In this document: in pieces, positions 1 to 5,803 of the stretch | Layout: each line of letters starts with the position of its first letter | How positions within the stretch are numbered: position 1 is the first letter of the stretch | Assembly: GCA_013331265.1 (NCBI GenBank) | Contig: DUGS01000015.1 | Coordinates: 1 to 6,343, forward strand | DNA: 6,343 nucleotides | Source of the DNA: Methanosarcina sp. | GTDB lineage: Archaea; Halobacteriota; Methanosarcinia; Methanosarcinales; Methanosarcinaceae | Direction: 5' to 3' | The notes under the pieces: generated by a model | What the model was told of the DNA's origin: nothing | Databases searched by the model: none | The model's input: the letters and a program-made list of their open reading frames with translations, nothing else | Program-made: the position numbers and the translations under genes

Positions 1-1
1 G

Positions 2-265
2 GTGATTGATAATCAAGGACAAGATATAGAATATTTTGATGACACTATGATTTTATGGGGTACCAGATTGAAAAATAGCAATGATGGTTTTTTTCTGTGG
101 GAACATAGATCTGAAGGATTACGACATGCCCCCCCAGTTGATATAAAAGAGGACTTGAAGCTTAAGGTACGTCATTATATAAATTACGATGACGACGGTC
201 AGGCCTATATAAAATTCAGTCGACTAGTAGGCATTAGAGCAGATATTATAAAAGGGGTGGTTTAA
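2..265 (+). CDS. csx19: Csx19-like type III-D CRISPR-associated protein, C-terminal part (5' end outside window)
   Basis: The reading frame is open to the left window edge, so the visible 87 codons are probably only the C-terminal part; the GTG at position 2 has no visible ribosome binding site and is unlikely to be the true start. Visible motifs are a DDTMILWGT segment (visible residues 13-21), EGLRHAPP (38-45), a basic LKVRHYINYD strand (54-63) and SRLVGIR (73-79). From memory these resemble the end of the Csx19/TIGR03984 family, a small accessory subunit of type III-D effector complexes. Its stop codon shares its last base with the start of the TIGR03986-type RAMP gene, so the two are translationally coupled, and this pairing supports the call. 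The N-terminal half cannot be checked here. The alternative is another small CRISPR-associated protein of unassigned family. Confidence 0.68.
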   Translation: MIDNQGQDIEYFDDTMILWGTRLKNSNDGFFLWEHRSEGLRHAPPVDIKEDLKLKVRHYINYDDDGQAYIKFSRLVGIRADIIKGVV

Positions 266-2271
266 TGTTACCAAAACATTCAAATCCTACAAAAAAACGT
301 TTTGACAGAAAAACTGAAAATTCGTTTTGGGCATATGCTCCTTACAACTTTATACCCTTACCAGATAAATTGGTGACAGTTACTGAATTACCAGATCAAG
401 ATTCATACACAAATAATACTGGTTACATAAAATGTACTATGAAAACTGAGTCTCCCTTGTATGTCCGCTGTCCTATGACTCCTTCTTTTTTTAATAAATA
501 TGGGGATAAAAAGTTTTATGAACTGAGTGATGATATAAAAAATGAACGCGCTCAATTTTTTTATTATGATCATGTGGATCTTCCAATAATTCCAGGCAGC
601 ACTTTACGGGGAATGATTAGATCATTGGTGGAGATTGTAGGTTATGGAAAAATACAATGGGTTACAGACAAAAAGCTCGTTTATCGTGCTGTTGGTGATT
701 CAAGCAGTTTGGGTGTATCCTATCGAAATAAATTGTTAGGTAATAATCAGCAAAATAATAAGAATCAAAAATATTTTTTTGAATATCCTTCATCAAATGT
801 TCGTGGAGGATATCTAAAGAAAGATGGATCCCATTGGTCTATACAACCCGCCCGTGAAATATACGGAGAAACATTTGTTCATATTGAATACAGTGTAGCT
901 CAAGCAGTTAAATGTGACAAACATTATCCAAATCAAGATTATACTTCAAAAGATATAATTGAGGTTTATATTCGCCCTCCAAAAGAAAGAACGGTTCCGC
1001 AAAGGTCAAGTCGTGATTTAGCATTAAATCTTGCTGTTGTTCAAAACAAATCAGATATAAGACAAATCTCTGAAGGAAAACAAGATGGGTTTGAAAAGGC
1101 TATTATTGTACGTAGTGGGCATATGGGGGGGAGAACAGAAAAACACATGCATTGTGCCATTTATGAGCCAGATACTAAGGCAAAGCCAATTTTAATCCCT
1201 AACCACATATGGTCACTTTATTCAGATGACAGGGATATTCCTCGTGGAATTTCAAGTCGTCCTCTCTGTAAAGATGGAGATCCATTGTTTTATCTTGTGG
1301 ATGACAAGGAAGAACTTGTTTTTTTGGGACCAACAATGATGTTTCGATTGCCTTATGATGAATCGGTAATTCATTTTGTTCCTGAAAAATTGAGAGATAA
1401 AGATAAAATTGACATTTCTGAAGCTATCTTTGGCTATGAATCAAAAAATAGTCACAAAACTTCATGCGCAGGAAGGGTATTCTTCACTGATGCGAAACTT
1501 GAGTCTCTATTTGAAGATATCTGGCTAACAGAAAATCAGAAAACAATTACTCCAAAAATCCTTGCATCCCCCAAGCCTACGACATTTCAACATTATCTAG
1601 TTCAGGATGAATCCCATGATCCTGATCAAAAGGTAAATTTAGCTCACTATGCCACTCCTTCACCAGATGGTACCGTGATTCGTGGTCATAAGATGTATTG
1701 GCATAAAGGCGAAGTAAAATTAGAAAATATAAAAGAATTAGATAGAAATATTGAAAAGTCGCCTACACAGTATACTAAAATTAAGCCAATAAAATCAGGA
1801 GTTACTTTTTCATTCCGCATCTATTTTGAAAACTTAAGGGATTTTGAATTGGGTGCTTTATTGTGGGTTTTGACACTCCCCGGAGAAAAAGGAAAAGAAT
1901 ATCGCCATTCATTAGGAATGGGAAAACCCTTTGGGATGGGTACGATTAAGATAGAACCTGAGCTGTATGAATGCAAAAGGGATGAAAGATATCAGAAGTT
2001 ATTTGAAGGAGATTCATGGTACGAAGCTGTGCATAAAGTATCCAAAGAATCGAAAAATAAGTTAATTAAAACTTTTGAAAACCATATGTTAGACCAGATT
2101 GGTGAAGAAAAAGATCAGCTTAATGAAGTTGACAGGATAAAAATACTTCTTTATATGATGGAGTGGAAGGGGCCTAGCACTGATTTAACTAGGTATCTCC
2201 AGATCCATCCTATTAATGAATATAAAGAACGACCAGTGTTACCTGACCCATTTAATATTAGTCCACCTTAA
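265..2271 (+). CDS. Type III CRISPR-associated RAMP protein, TIGR03986 type (Cas7-like with large insertion)
   Basis: Complete 668-residue RAMP-superfamily protein, probably a backbone subunit of a cytoplasmic type III-D-like crRNA-guided complex. An N-terminal RAMP region begins near residue 53 (GYIKCTMKTESPLYVR) and contains PIIPGSTLRGMIRSLVE (107-123), the IPGSSL+G-R motif shared with Csm3/Cas7 proteins. Asp102 or Asp105 just before it lies where Csm3-type proteins carry the RNA-cleaving Asp; this is inference. The middle (about 140-500) is a long insertion with SGHMGGRTEKHMH (284-296), DISEAIFGY (383-391) and CAGRVFFTDA (401-410). A second RAMP core follows (SGVTFSFRIY, 511-520) with the glycine-rich loop LGMGKPFGMGT (550-560). 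The start is supported by GGGGTGG at 254-260 and the TAATG overlap with the upstream gene. Length and layout fit TIGR03986 and recall the Cas7-insertion subunit of III-Dv. It is the last Cas gene of the operon and is clearly A/T-rich. Confidence 0.85.
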   Translation: MLPKHSNPTKKRFDRKTENSFWAYAPYNFIPLPDKLVTVTELPDQDSYTNNTGYIKCTMKTESPLYVRCPMTPSFFNKYGDKKFYELSDDIKNERAQFFYYDHVDLPIIPGSTLRGMIRSLVEIVGYGKIQWVTDKKLVYRAVGDSSSLGVSYRNKLLGNNQQNNKNQKYFFEYPSSNVRGGYLKKDGSHWSIQPAREIYGETFVHIEYSVAQAVKCDKHYPNQDYTSKDIIEVYIRPPKERTVPQRSSRDLALNLAVVQNKSDIRQISEGKQDGFEKAIIVRSGHMGGRTEKHMHCAIYEPDTKAKPILIPNHIWSLYSDDRDIPRGISSRPLCKDGDPLFYLVDDKEELVFLGPTMMFRLPYDESVIHFVPEKLRDKDKIDISEAIFGYESKNSHKTSCAGRVFFTDAKLESLFEDIWLTENQKTITPKILASPKPTTFQHYLVQDESHDPDQKVNLAHYATPSPDGTVIRGHKMYWHKGEVKLENIKELDRNIEKSPTQYTKIKPIKSGVTFSFRIYFENLRDFELGALLWVLTLPGEKGKEYRHSLGMGKPFGMGTIKIEPELYECKRDERYQKLFEGDSWYEAVHKVSKESKNKLIKTFENHMLDQIGEEKDQLNEVDRIKILLYMMEWKGPSTDLTRYLQIHPINEYKERPVLPDPFNISPP

Positions 2272-2282
2272 AAGCTTCCACA

Positions 2283-2295
2283 AAATAAATTAAAT
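2283..2295 (+). promoter_or_regulatory. Possible TATA-like box for the 160-residue conserved protein
   Basis: AAATAAATTAAAT is the most TATA-like stretch in the 74-base gap between the RAMP gene and the next + strand gene. An archaeal start site about 25 bases downstream would leave a leader of roughly 30 bases. The gap is A/T-rich throughout, so the match could be chance, and read-through from the Cas operon is equally possible. Confidence 0.22.
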
Positions 2296-2345
2296 AGAGG
2301 TCCTGAAATAATAAGTAAAGTCATTACCTAAAAGGGTGAAAAATT

Positions 2346-2828
2346 ATGACCACCAAAACCGAAACTCCGGAATGCTGCCCCCATTTTGACCCCGCCCCCT
2401 GGGATGGAAAACTCTTTGAATGGAACAATAAAAAGTTCATCAAAGATTCAGTTACCACTCAGAATTACATGCCTCTGAATTTTGGAGAGGTAATAACAAG
2501 GATGAACGAAAAAGTCGCCAGGGCTGGCGCGGAAATGCCTGACTGGCTCTGCCTTTCGGACCACACCTCAGAAAACAATATGGACATTTACCTGGCTGTT
2601 GATAGGGAAGTTGCCGGGGCTGAAAACGTAACTCTGAGTGGAAAATTCCTGACCAGAGCATACGAAGGAAGTTTTGAAAAAACAGGAGAATGGTGTGCGG
2701 ATTTTGAAGGCTATGCAAAAAGCAAAGGGCTTGAAATTAAAAAATGGTACATGTGGTACACTACATGCCCTGCATGTGCTAAAAAATACGGGAAAAATTA
2801 CGTTGTTATCGTTGCCGAAGTTAAATAA
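2346..2828 (+). CDS. Conserved protein of unknown function with paired cysteines, possible GyrI-like fold
   Basis: A 160-residue soluble protein with no signal peptide or membrane segment. The start is well set by GGGTGA at 2334-2339, six bases before the ATG. It opens with CCPHFDPAPWD (residues 10-20) and ends with TTCPACAKKYGKNYVV (140-154). The two Cys sites (10, 11 and 141, 144) could bind a metal or form disulfides. I recall relatives with the same CCPxFDP and YTTCPxCAKKYGKNYVV ends in archaea and bacteria, some labelled hydrolase without evidence known to me. The segment SGKFLTRAYEGSFEKTGEW (98-116) followed by an amphipathic stretch resembles the core of GyrI-like small-molecule-binding domains; this is inference. 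It lies 74 bases after the Cas operon on the same strand, but its own ribosome binding site and richer G+C suggest it is host-derived and not part of the CRISPR system. No function is assigned. Confidence 0.82.
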   Translation: MTTKTETPECCPHFDPAPWDGKLFEWNNKKFIKDSVTTQNYMPLNFGEVITRMNEKVARAGAEMPDWLCLSDHTSENNMDIYLAVDREVAGAENVTLSGKFLTRAYEGSFEKTGEWCADFEGYAKSKGLEIKKWYMWYTTCPACAKKYGKNYVVIVAEVK

Positions 2829-2880
2829 AAGTATGAAATTGGAGAAAAAGAGTGAATAATTTCCTGACCTCCTCCATATT

Positions 2881-2943
2881 CCAGAGACTTGAATTCTGGG
2901 TTTTTAAATTCCATTCCTTATTCGGCTTCTGTCAGGTCTCTGG
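2881..2943. repeat. Eight-base inverted repeat between convergent genes
   Basis: CCAGAGAC (2881-2888) and GTCTCTGG (2936-2943) are perfect reverse complements separated by 47 bases. They lie between the convergent 160-residue protein gene and the phosphoribosyltransferase gene, and the right arm overlaps the end of the latter. A long-armed hairpin could mark the 3' ends of both transcripts. TTTTTAAATT at 2901-2910 inside the loop would suit a T-rich archaeal terminator for the + strand gene. An eight-base match at this spacing is weak evidence. Confidence 0.25.
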
Positions 2944-3606
2944 TCCGGATTGATTAAAATCAAGATCTTTCATCTCTTTTGCCCTGATCCTTTCCCTTAG
3001 CAGGTCAAGAACCTCTTCATCCGAGACATCATACCAGTTTTCATAAGCCTGAGCAACAGCCCTGAAATCGACAGGAACCTCGAGCACAACGAGTTCATCA
3101 GCTTCTTTTGCTATTGCATCTGCTACTTCTTTTCCTGCTACAGGTACGGCAACCACAACTTTTCCTGCTTTTCTGTTTCTGCAGAGTTCGATTGCTGCCC
3201 TCATAGTAGAACCCATAGCAATCCCATCATCAATAAGGATCACTGTTCTTCCTGCGATATCAGGCAGGGTTTTTCCTCCTCTCAGGACATTTATGCGTCG
3301 CTCTATCTCCACAATCTGTTCCTGTTTGATCTGTTCAATGGTTTCCCTGGCAAGCCAGGAATCGGCATTCTCTAAAATAAAGGTGCTCCCATTTTCGGCA
3401 ATTGCCCCAAATCCGGCTTCAGGATTGTCAGGAAAAGGCAGTTTCCTTGAAATTACAAGGGAAAAGTCAGCTCCCAGCTTCTTTGAAACCTGCAGTCCCA
3501 CTTCCACTCCTCCACGTGGAATGGCAAGGATTACAGGATTTTCTGTCCTGTAATTTTCAAGAGCCAGAGCCAGTTTCTCTCCTGCATCTTTACGGCTTTT
3601 AAACAT
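2932..3606 (-). CDS. Phosphoribosyltransferase-family protein (COG1926 type)
   Basis: A 224-residue cytoplasmic type I phosphoribosyltransferase-fold protein. It opens with FKSRKDAGEKLA, has the PRGG loop (AIPRGGVEVG, residues 28-37), RKLPFPDNPEAGFGAI (54-69) and the PRPP-binding loop VILIDDGIAMGSTM (122-135), and ends with YDVSDEEVLDLL (192-203). This set and the length match the COG1926 group of predicted phosphoribosyltransferases, whose substrate is not established; in some genomes the domain is fused to a dienelactone-hydrolase-like domain, which is absent here. The loop reads GIAMG where most members have GIATG, a change at a position that contacts the phosphate of PRPP. The start is supported by GGGGGTGA at 3618-3611, four bases before the ATG. 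It is transcribed towards the 160-residue protein gene and appears to stand alone. A nucleotide-salvage role would be a guess. Confidence 0.85.
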   Translation of the reverse strand: MFKSRKDAGEKLALALENYRTENPVILAIPRGGVEVGLQVSKKLGADFSLVISRKLPFPDNPEAGFGAIAENGSTFILENADSWLARETIEQIKQEQIVEIERRINVLRGGKTLPDIAGRTVILIDDGIAMGSTMRAAIELCRNRKAGKVVVAVPVAGKEVADAIAKEADELVVLEVPVDFRAVAQAYENWYDVSDEEVLDLLRERIRAKEMKDLDFNQSGPET

Positions 3607-3641
3607 AATTTCACCCCCATTTCTAATATTGTCCTTCTTTC

Positions 3642-3650
3642 ATTTTTTAA
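3642..3650 (-). promoter_or_regulatory. Candidate proximal TATA-like box for the phosphoribosyltransferase gene
   Basis: Read on the minus strand this is TTAAAAAAT, about 40 bases before the ATG. A start site about 25 bases downstream would give a short leader that still includes the GGGGGTGA ribosome binding site. A second candidate box is at 3741-3750. Which is used cannot be decided from sequence. Confidence 0.3.
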
Positions 3651-3660
3651 GCAGAACAAA

Positions 3661-3704
3661 AACAGAATTTCAATAAAGTAAGAACAGAATTTCAACAAAG
3701 TAAG
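3661..3704. repeat. Tandem pair of 22-base direct repeats
   Basis: Two adjacent 22-base units, 3661-3682 and 3683-3704, each beginning AACAGAATTTCAA and ending AAAGTAAG, differ at only one base (T at 3674, C at 3696). They lie 55 to 98 bases upstream of the phosphoribosyltransferase start, between its two candidate TATA-like boxes. About two helical turns per unit would place two bound proteins on the same face of the DNA, so an operator pair is possible; a slippage duplication is the simpler alternative. No third clear copy is seen. Confidence 0.75.
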
Positions 3705-3740
3705 ATATGATTCGAACAAATGTGAATTAAGTGATGCAAA

Positions 3741-3750
3741 TTAAATATAT
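3741..3750 (-). promoter_or_regulatory. Candidate distal TATA-like box for the phosphoribosyltransferase gene
   Basis: Read on the minus strand this is ATATATTTAA, a good match to an archaeal box A. It would start transcription near 3720 and give a leader of about 110 bases that contains both copies of the 22-base repeat. It lies just downstream (minus-strand sense) of the SDR remnant. Confidence 0.27.
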
Positions 3751-3766
3751 GAGAATTAAACAACCC

Positions 3767-3910
3767 TCACCTTGGGCCTGTAACCTCAATTAAAGAACCT
3801 GGCGGAAAAGTCGTTTTCGGTAAACAGAATTCCAGAACCTTCCTTGCAACATCTTTGGGTTTCAGGACAGACTCTGTATCAGAATCATATCCATGTGGCT
3901 CAATTAATCT
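3767..3910 (-). pseudogene. C-terminal remnant of a short-chain dehydrogenase/reductase, start and catalytic core missing
   Basis: Translating the minus strand from 3910 to the TGA at 3769-3767 gives 47 residues beginning RLIEPHGYDSDTESVLKPKD and containing VARKVLEF and PPGSLIEV. The part from LKP to IEV aligns without gaps to residues 204-231 of the intact SDR at 4083-4793, with 14 of 28 residues identical (LKP, A, KVLE, P, P, G, IEV). The frame stays open upstream only to a TGA at 3991-3989 and has no ATG, no ribosome binding site, no TGxxxGIG motif and no YxxxK motif. I see no SDR-like residues beyond about 3916. It is therefore the tail of a lost gene. Half of the aligned residues differ, so it is not a recent copy of the neighbour; more likely a diverged tandem paralogue was deleted from its 5' side. 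Confidence 0.72.
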
Positions 3911-3931
3911 CGTATTTCTTAATTTGGATTT

Positions 3932-3970
3932 AAAAAAACAGAGAGTAAAAGAGCGACTTAAAAAACTCTC
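3932..3970 (-). terminator. Stem-loop followed by seven T, likely 3' end of the SDR transcript
   Basis: On the minus strand GAGAGT (3970-3965) pairs with ACTCTC (3946-3941) around an 18-base loop, followed after TG by seven T (3938-3932). T-runs are the main archaeal termination signal, and this lies about 115 to 150 bases past the SDR stop codon. The six-base stem is weak; the T-run is the stronger element. Confidence 0.45.
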
Positions 3971-3978
3971 CTTAAAAC

Positions 3979-3994
3979 CCCTGAAAAGTCAGGG
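3979..3994. other. Perfect six-base stem-loop
   Basis: CCCTGA (3979-3984), loop AAAG, TCAGGG (3989-3994). On the minus strand the stem is followed by G and TTTT, so it may add to termination of the SDR transcript or be a processed 3' end. Confidence 0.42.
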
Positions 3995-4033
3995 TATTCT
4001 TCAGACAAGATATTCAAAGTCCTGTAATTCAGA

Positions 4034-4054
4034 GTTCGGCAAATTAAGCCGAAC
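4034..4054. other. Perfect seven-base G/C-rich stem-loop after the SDR gene
   Basis: GTTCGGC (4034-4040), loop AAATTAA, GCCGAAC (4048-4054), a perfect palindromic arm pair in an otherwise A/T-rich stretch. It begins 29 bases past the SDR stop on the minus strand. No T-run follows on that strand, so it is more likely an RNA-stabilising 3' hairpin than a terminator by itself; on the + strand it is followed by TTATATTTT. A dyad protein-binding site is the alternative. Confidence 0.5.
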
Positions 4055-4082
4055 GTTATATTTTGCCATTAAATTTAAGTTT

Positions 4083-4793
4083 TCAGAGTTGAGGGATGGG
4101 CAGTGCACTTACTTCAATTATTTTCCCGGACGGGACTTTCGAATCAGGTGAAGCGAGTTCCAGAACCTTTTGCGCAATATGCTCAGGTTTTAGGTCGGGT
4201 CTGTCGGCATAGATTGACCTGTACATATCCGTATCCACAGCGCCGGGGCAGATTGAATAAACTTTTATTTGCCCTTCCAGTTCGGAAGCGATTGCTTCGG
4301 TCATGCCGTTTACAGCAAATTTCGAGCTGCAATATACGGAGAACTCTGGAAGCCCATGCACCCCTCCTGCAGAGGAAACATTGATGATTTTTCCATTCTT
4401 GCTCCTTTTTATGTATGGGATCGCATATTTTGTGCAGAGGAAGACACCTTTTAAGTTTGTATCCATTATAATGTCATATTCTTCCAGAGTGGTGTCCTCA
4501 ATTCTTCTTTTACACGCAACTCCTGCATTGTTAACAAGAATGTCAAGATTGCCGCATTTATCAATGACTGTTGAGATAAGGCGCCTTACGTCCTCTTCTT
4601 TACGCACGTCAACCTGGACTCCAATTGCTTTAGCTCCCATGCTTTTCAATTTATCCAGGGTCTCTCTGGTCTCGCTCTCGTTCCTTGCAGCAATGACAAT
4701 GTTTGCCCCTTCCTTTGCTAGAGTAAAACAGATAGCTCTTCCTATCCCTTTGTTCCCCCCTGTTACAAGGGCTGTTTGACCTGCTAAACTCAT
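4083..4793 (-). CDS. Short-chain dehydrogenase/reductase (classical SDR family)
   Basis: A complete classical SDR, 236 residues from the chosen ATG (239 from an upstream GTG at 4802). Numbered from the GTG form, it has the Rossmann cofactor motif TGGNKGIG (14-21), Asp65 in VDV for the adenine ring, NNAG (91-94), Asn116, Ser143/Ser144, and the catalytic YCSSK with Tyr157 and Lys161, then PG at 186-187. All catalytic residues are present, so it should be an active NAD(P)H-dependent oxidoreductase in the cytoplasm; Arg40 after the second strand hints at NADPH. The motifs resemble FabG-like 3-oxoacyl reductases, but archaea lack the bacterial fatty-acid cycle and the substrate is unknown. The ATG start is preferred because AAGTGAT lies four bases before it and SDRs usually begin close to this point. 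It follows the ABC permease by about 170 bases and probably has its own promoter. Confidence 0.9.
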   Translation of the reverse strand: MSLAGQTALVTGGNKGIGRAICFTLAKEGANIVIAARNESETRETLDKLKSMGAKAIGVQVDVRKEEDVRRLISTVIDKCGNLDILVNNAGVACKRRIEDTTLEEYDIIMDTNLKGVFLCTKYAIPYIKRSKNGKIINVSSAGGVHGLPEFSVYCSSKFAVNGMTEAIASELEGQIKVYSICPGAVDTDMYRSIYADRPDLKPEHIAQKVLELASPDSKVPSGKIIEVSALPIPQL

Positions 4794-4797
4794 TGGT

Positions 4798-4804
4798 ATC
4801 ACTT
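4798..4804 (-). promoter_or_regulatory. Ribosome binding site that favours the ATG start of the SDR
   Basis: Minus-strand AAGTGAT differs by one base from the archaeal AGGTGAT consensus and sits four bases before the ATG at 4793. The same bases include the alternative GTG start at 4802, which is itself preceded by AGGA. If the GTG were used this site would lie inside the coding region. The two choices differ by three residues only. Confidence 0.5.
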
Positions 4805-4857
4805 ATCCTGCAATTTTTATCCAGGCGTATATTATTAAATCAAGGGCAAAAAGAGGG

Positions 4858-4867
4858 ATATATTTTT
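4858..4867 (-). promoter_or_regulatory. Candidate TATA box of the SDR gene
   Basis: Minus-strand AAAAATATAT resembles a methanogen box A and lies about 65 bases before the SDR ATG; transcription would begin near 4838. A second A/T-rich run (4827-4839, TTTAATAATATA on the minus strand) is a possible alternative and would give a very short leader. Confidence 0.35.
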
Positions 4868-4926
4868 GGAAATTAAGTTTCTGAAAAAAGGTTTTGCTCA
4901 TAAGTATGCGGTCTTAAGATTGAATC

Positions 4927-4940
4927 ACCGGATACCCGGT
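4927..4940. other. Short stem-loop in the gap after the ABC permease gene
   Basis: ACCGG (4927-4931), loop ATAC, CCGGT (4936-4940). It lies 24 bases past the permease stop on the minus strand and may belong to the 3' end of that transcript. A second six-base hairpin, AAATGC (4948-4953) with GCATTT (4960-4965), overlaps the permease stop codon. No T-run follows either on the minus strand, so termination is not certain. Confidence 0.33.
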
Positions 4941-4963
4941 TTCTTCAAAATGCTTTGTTGCAT

Positions 4964-5800
4964 TTATGTAACAGTAACCTTGCTAAATCTCCATCTTGCA
5001 ATCAAAAACATTATTCCTGCAAAAGCCAGCAGGGCAATGTAAGAAACAAGAATCTCTCCCTGTGTGTAAGTATAGCGAATTCCAATTGCAGAAAAGTCGC
5101 TTCCAATTGCAAAATACCTGATCCCACTTACAAGATGGGTTAGCGGGTTGATCGTGGATAGAGCCCGGAGCACAGGCGGGAATGAATTTACGGGATAAAG
5201 GGCGTTACTCGTAAAAAAGAAGGGCATGGTAAGAAGGGTAATTACTGCCTGCATCCCTTCCGGGCTCTCCATAGTTATTGCGATTGCAGCCGAAAGGAAA
5301 AGAAAGCCGAGAGAAAACGTACCTACAAAAATCATGATCCCTAGCAGAGAATAAAGGACCTGTATCGGGGTATAACCGCCAAAAAACTTGACTCCGAGCA
5401 AAATCCCGAACCCCATTATAACAGATGCCTGGATGAAGGATTTTGTCATGCCGGACAGACCTATCCCAATAATGACATGGATCCTCGGAAGCGGGCTTGA
5501 TAATGTTTCACGCATAAGCCCCCAGTTTTTGTCAAAGAGCAGGACAGTGCCTCCGAATAGGCTTGTAAAAAGTGTGGTCATTGCAATAACTCCTGCCCCT
5601 ATAAAAGTCAGATAACCAACAGCCTTCACACCGGGAACAACTGGCATGGTTGCAGTCAGCCTGTCAAAATTATTTGACATTGCAATTCCGAAAAAGGCAA
5701 GCCAGAGAGCAGGCTGGACAAGGGAGGCAAACAGGAGGGCCCTGAACCTGACAAATCTTAGCATGTCCCGCCAGTAGATTGTAAGAAACCCTGTGCGCAT
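4964..5800 (-). CDS. ABC-2 type transporter permease (DrrB-like)
   Basis: A 278-residue integral membrane protein with about six hydrophobic helices (near 22-41, 61-88, 112-137, 146-176, 183-203 and 249-268), the usual ABC-2 permease layout. The segment LYPVNSFPPVLRALSTINPL (201-220), followed by THLVSGIRYF, is the family signature before the last helix; LVQPALWLAFFG (27-38) is typical of the first. With the ATPase just upstream it should form an exporter with two copies of each subunit in the cell membrane. DrrB-like and NodJ-like proteins export drugs, lipids or polysaccharides; the substrate here cannot be inferred. The ATG lies 3 bases after the ATPase stop, with a strong GGGAGG at 5815-5810, so the two genes are co-transcribed. 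Confidence 0.9.
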   Translation of the reverse strand: MRTGFLTIYWRDMLRFVRFRALLFASLVQPALWLAFFGIAMSNNFDRLTATMPVVPGVKAVGYLTFIGAGVIAMTTLFTSLFGGTVLLFDKNWGLMRETLSSPLPRIHVIIGIGLSGMTKSFIQASVIMGFGILLGVKFFGGYTPIQVLYSLLGIMIFVGTFSLGFLFLSAAIAITMESPEGMQAVITLLTMPFFFTSNALYPVNSFPPVLRALSTINPLTHLVSGIRYFAIGSDFSAIGIRYTYTQGEILVSYIALLAFAGIMFLIARWRFSKVTVT

Positions 5801-5803
5801 CTA

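Noticed and set aside
2272..2345. Possible CRISPR leader or repeat after the last Cas gene.
   Set aside because: The 74 bases contain no repeated unit, and nothing repeat-spacer-like follows.
2452..2718. An 88-codon minus-strand open frame opposite the 160-residue conserved protein.
   Set aside because: It lies entirely antisense to a gene with a good ribosome binding site and recognisable motifs, and has no start signal of its own.
3715..3736. Possible third, degenerate copy of the 22-base repeat (starts AACAAA, ends GATG).
   Set aside because: It matches at only about half of the positions in A/T-rich sequence and is separated from the clear pair by ten bases.
4002..4070. A 22-codon minus-strand frame beginning with ATG, just after the SDR gene.
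   Set aside because: It has no ribosome binding site, no recognisable relatives, and overlaps the perfect stem-loop at 4034-4054.
3855..4151. A 98-codon + strand open frame across the intergenic stretch.
   Set aside because: It runs antisense to the SDR remnant and the end of the SDR gene, has no ribosome binding site, and its low-complexity Lys-rich composition looks like chance.
4303..4779. A 158-codon + strand open frame opposite the SDR gene.
   Set aside because: It is the antisense shadow of a clearly conserved SDR with all catalytic motifs intact.
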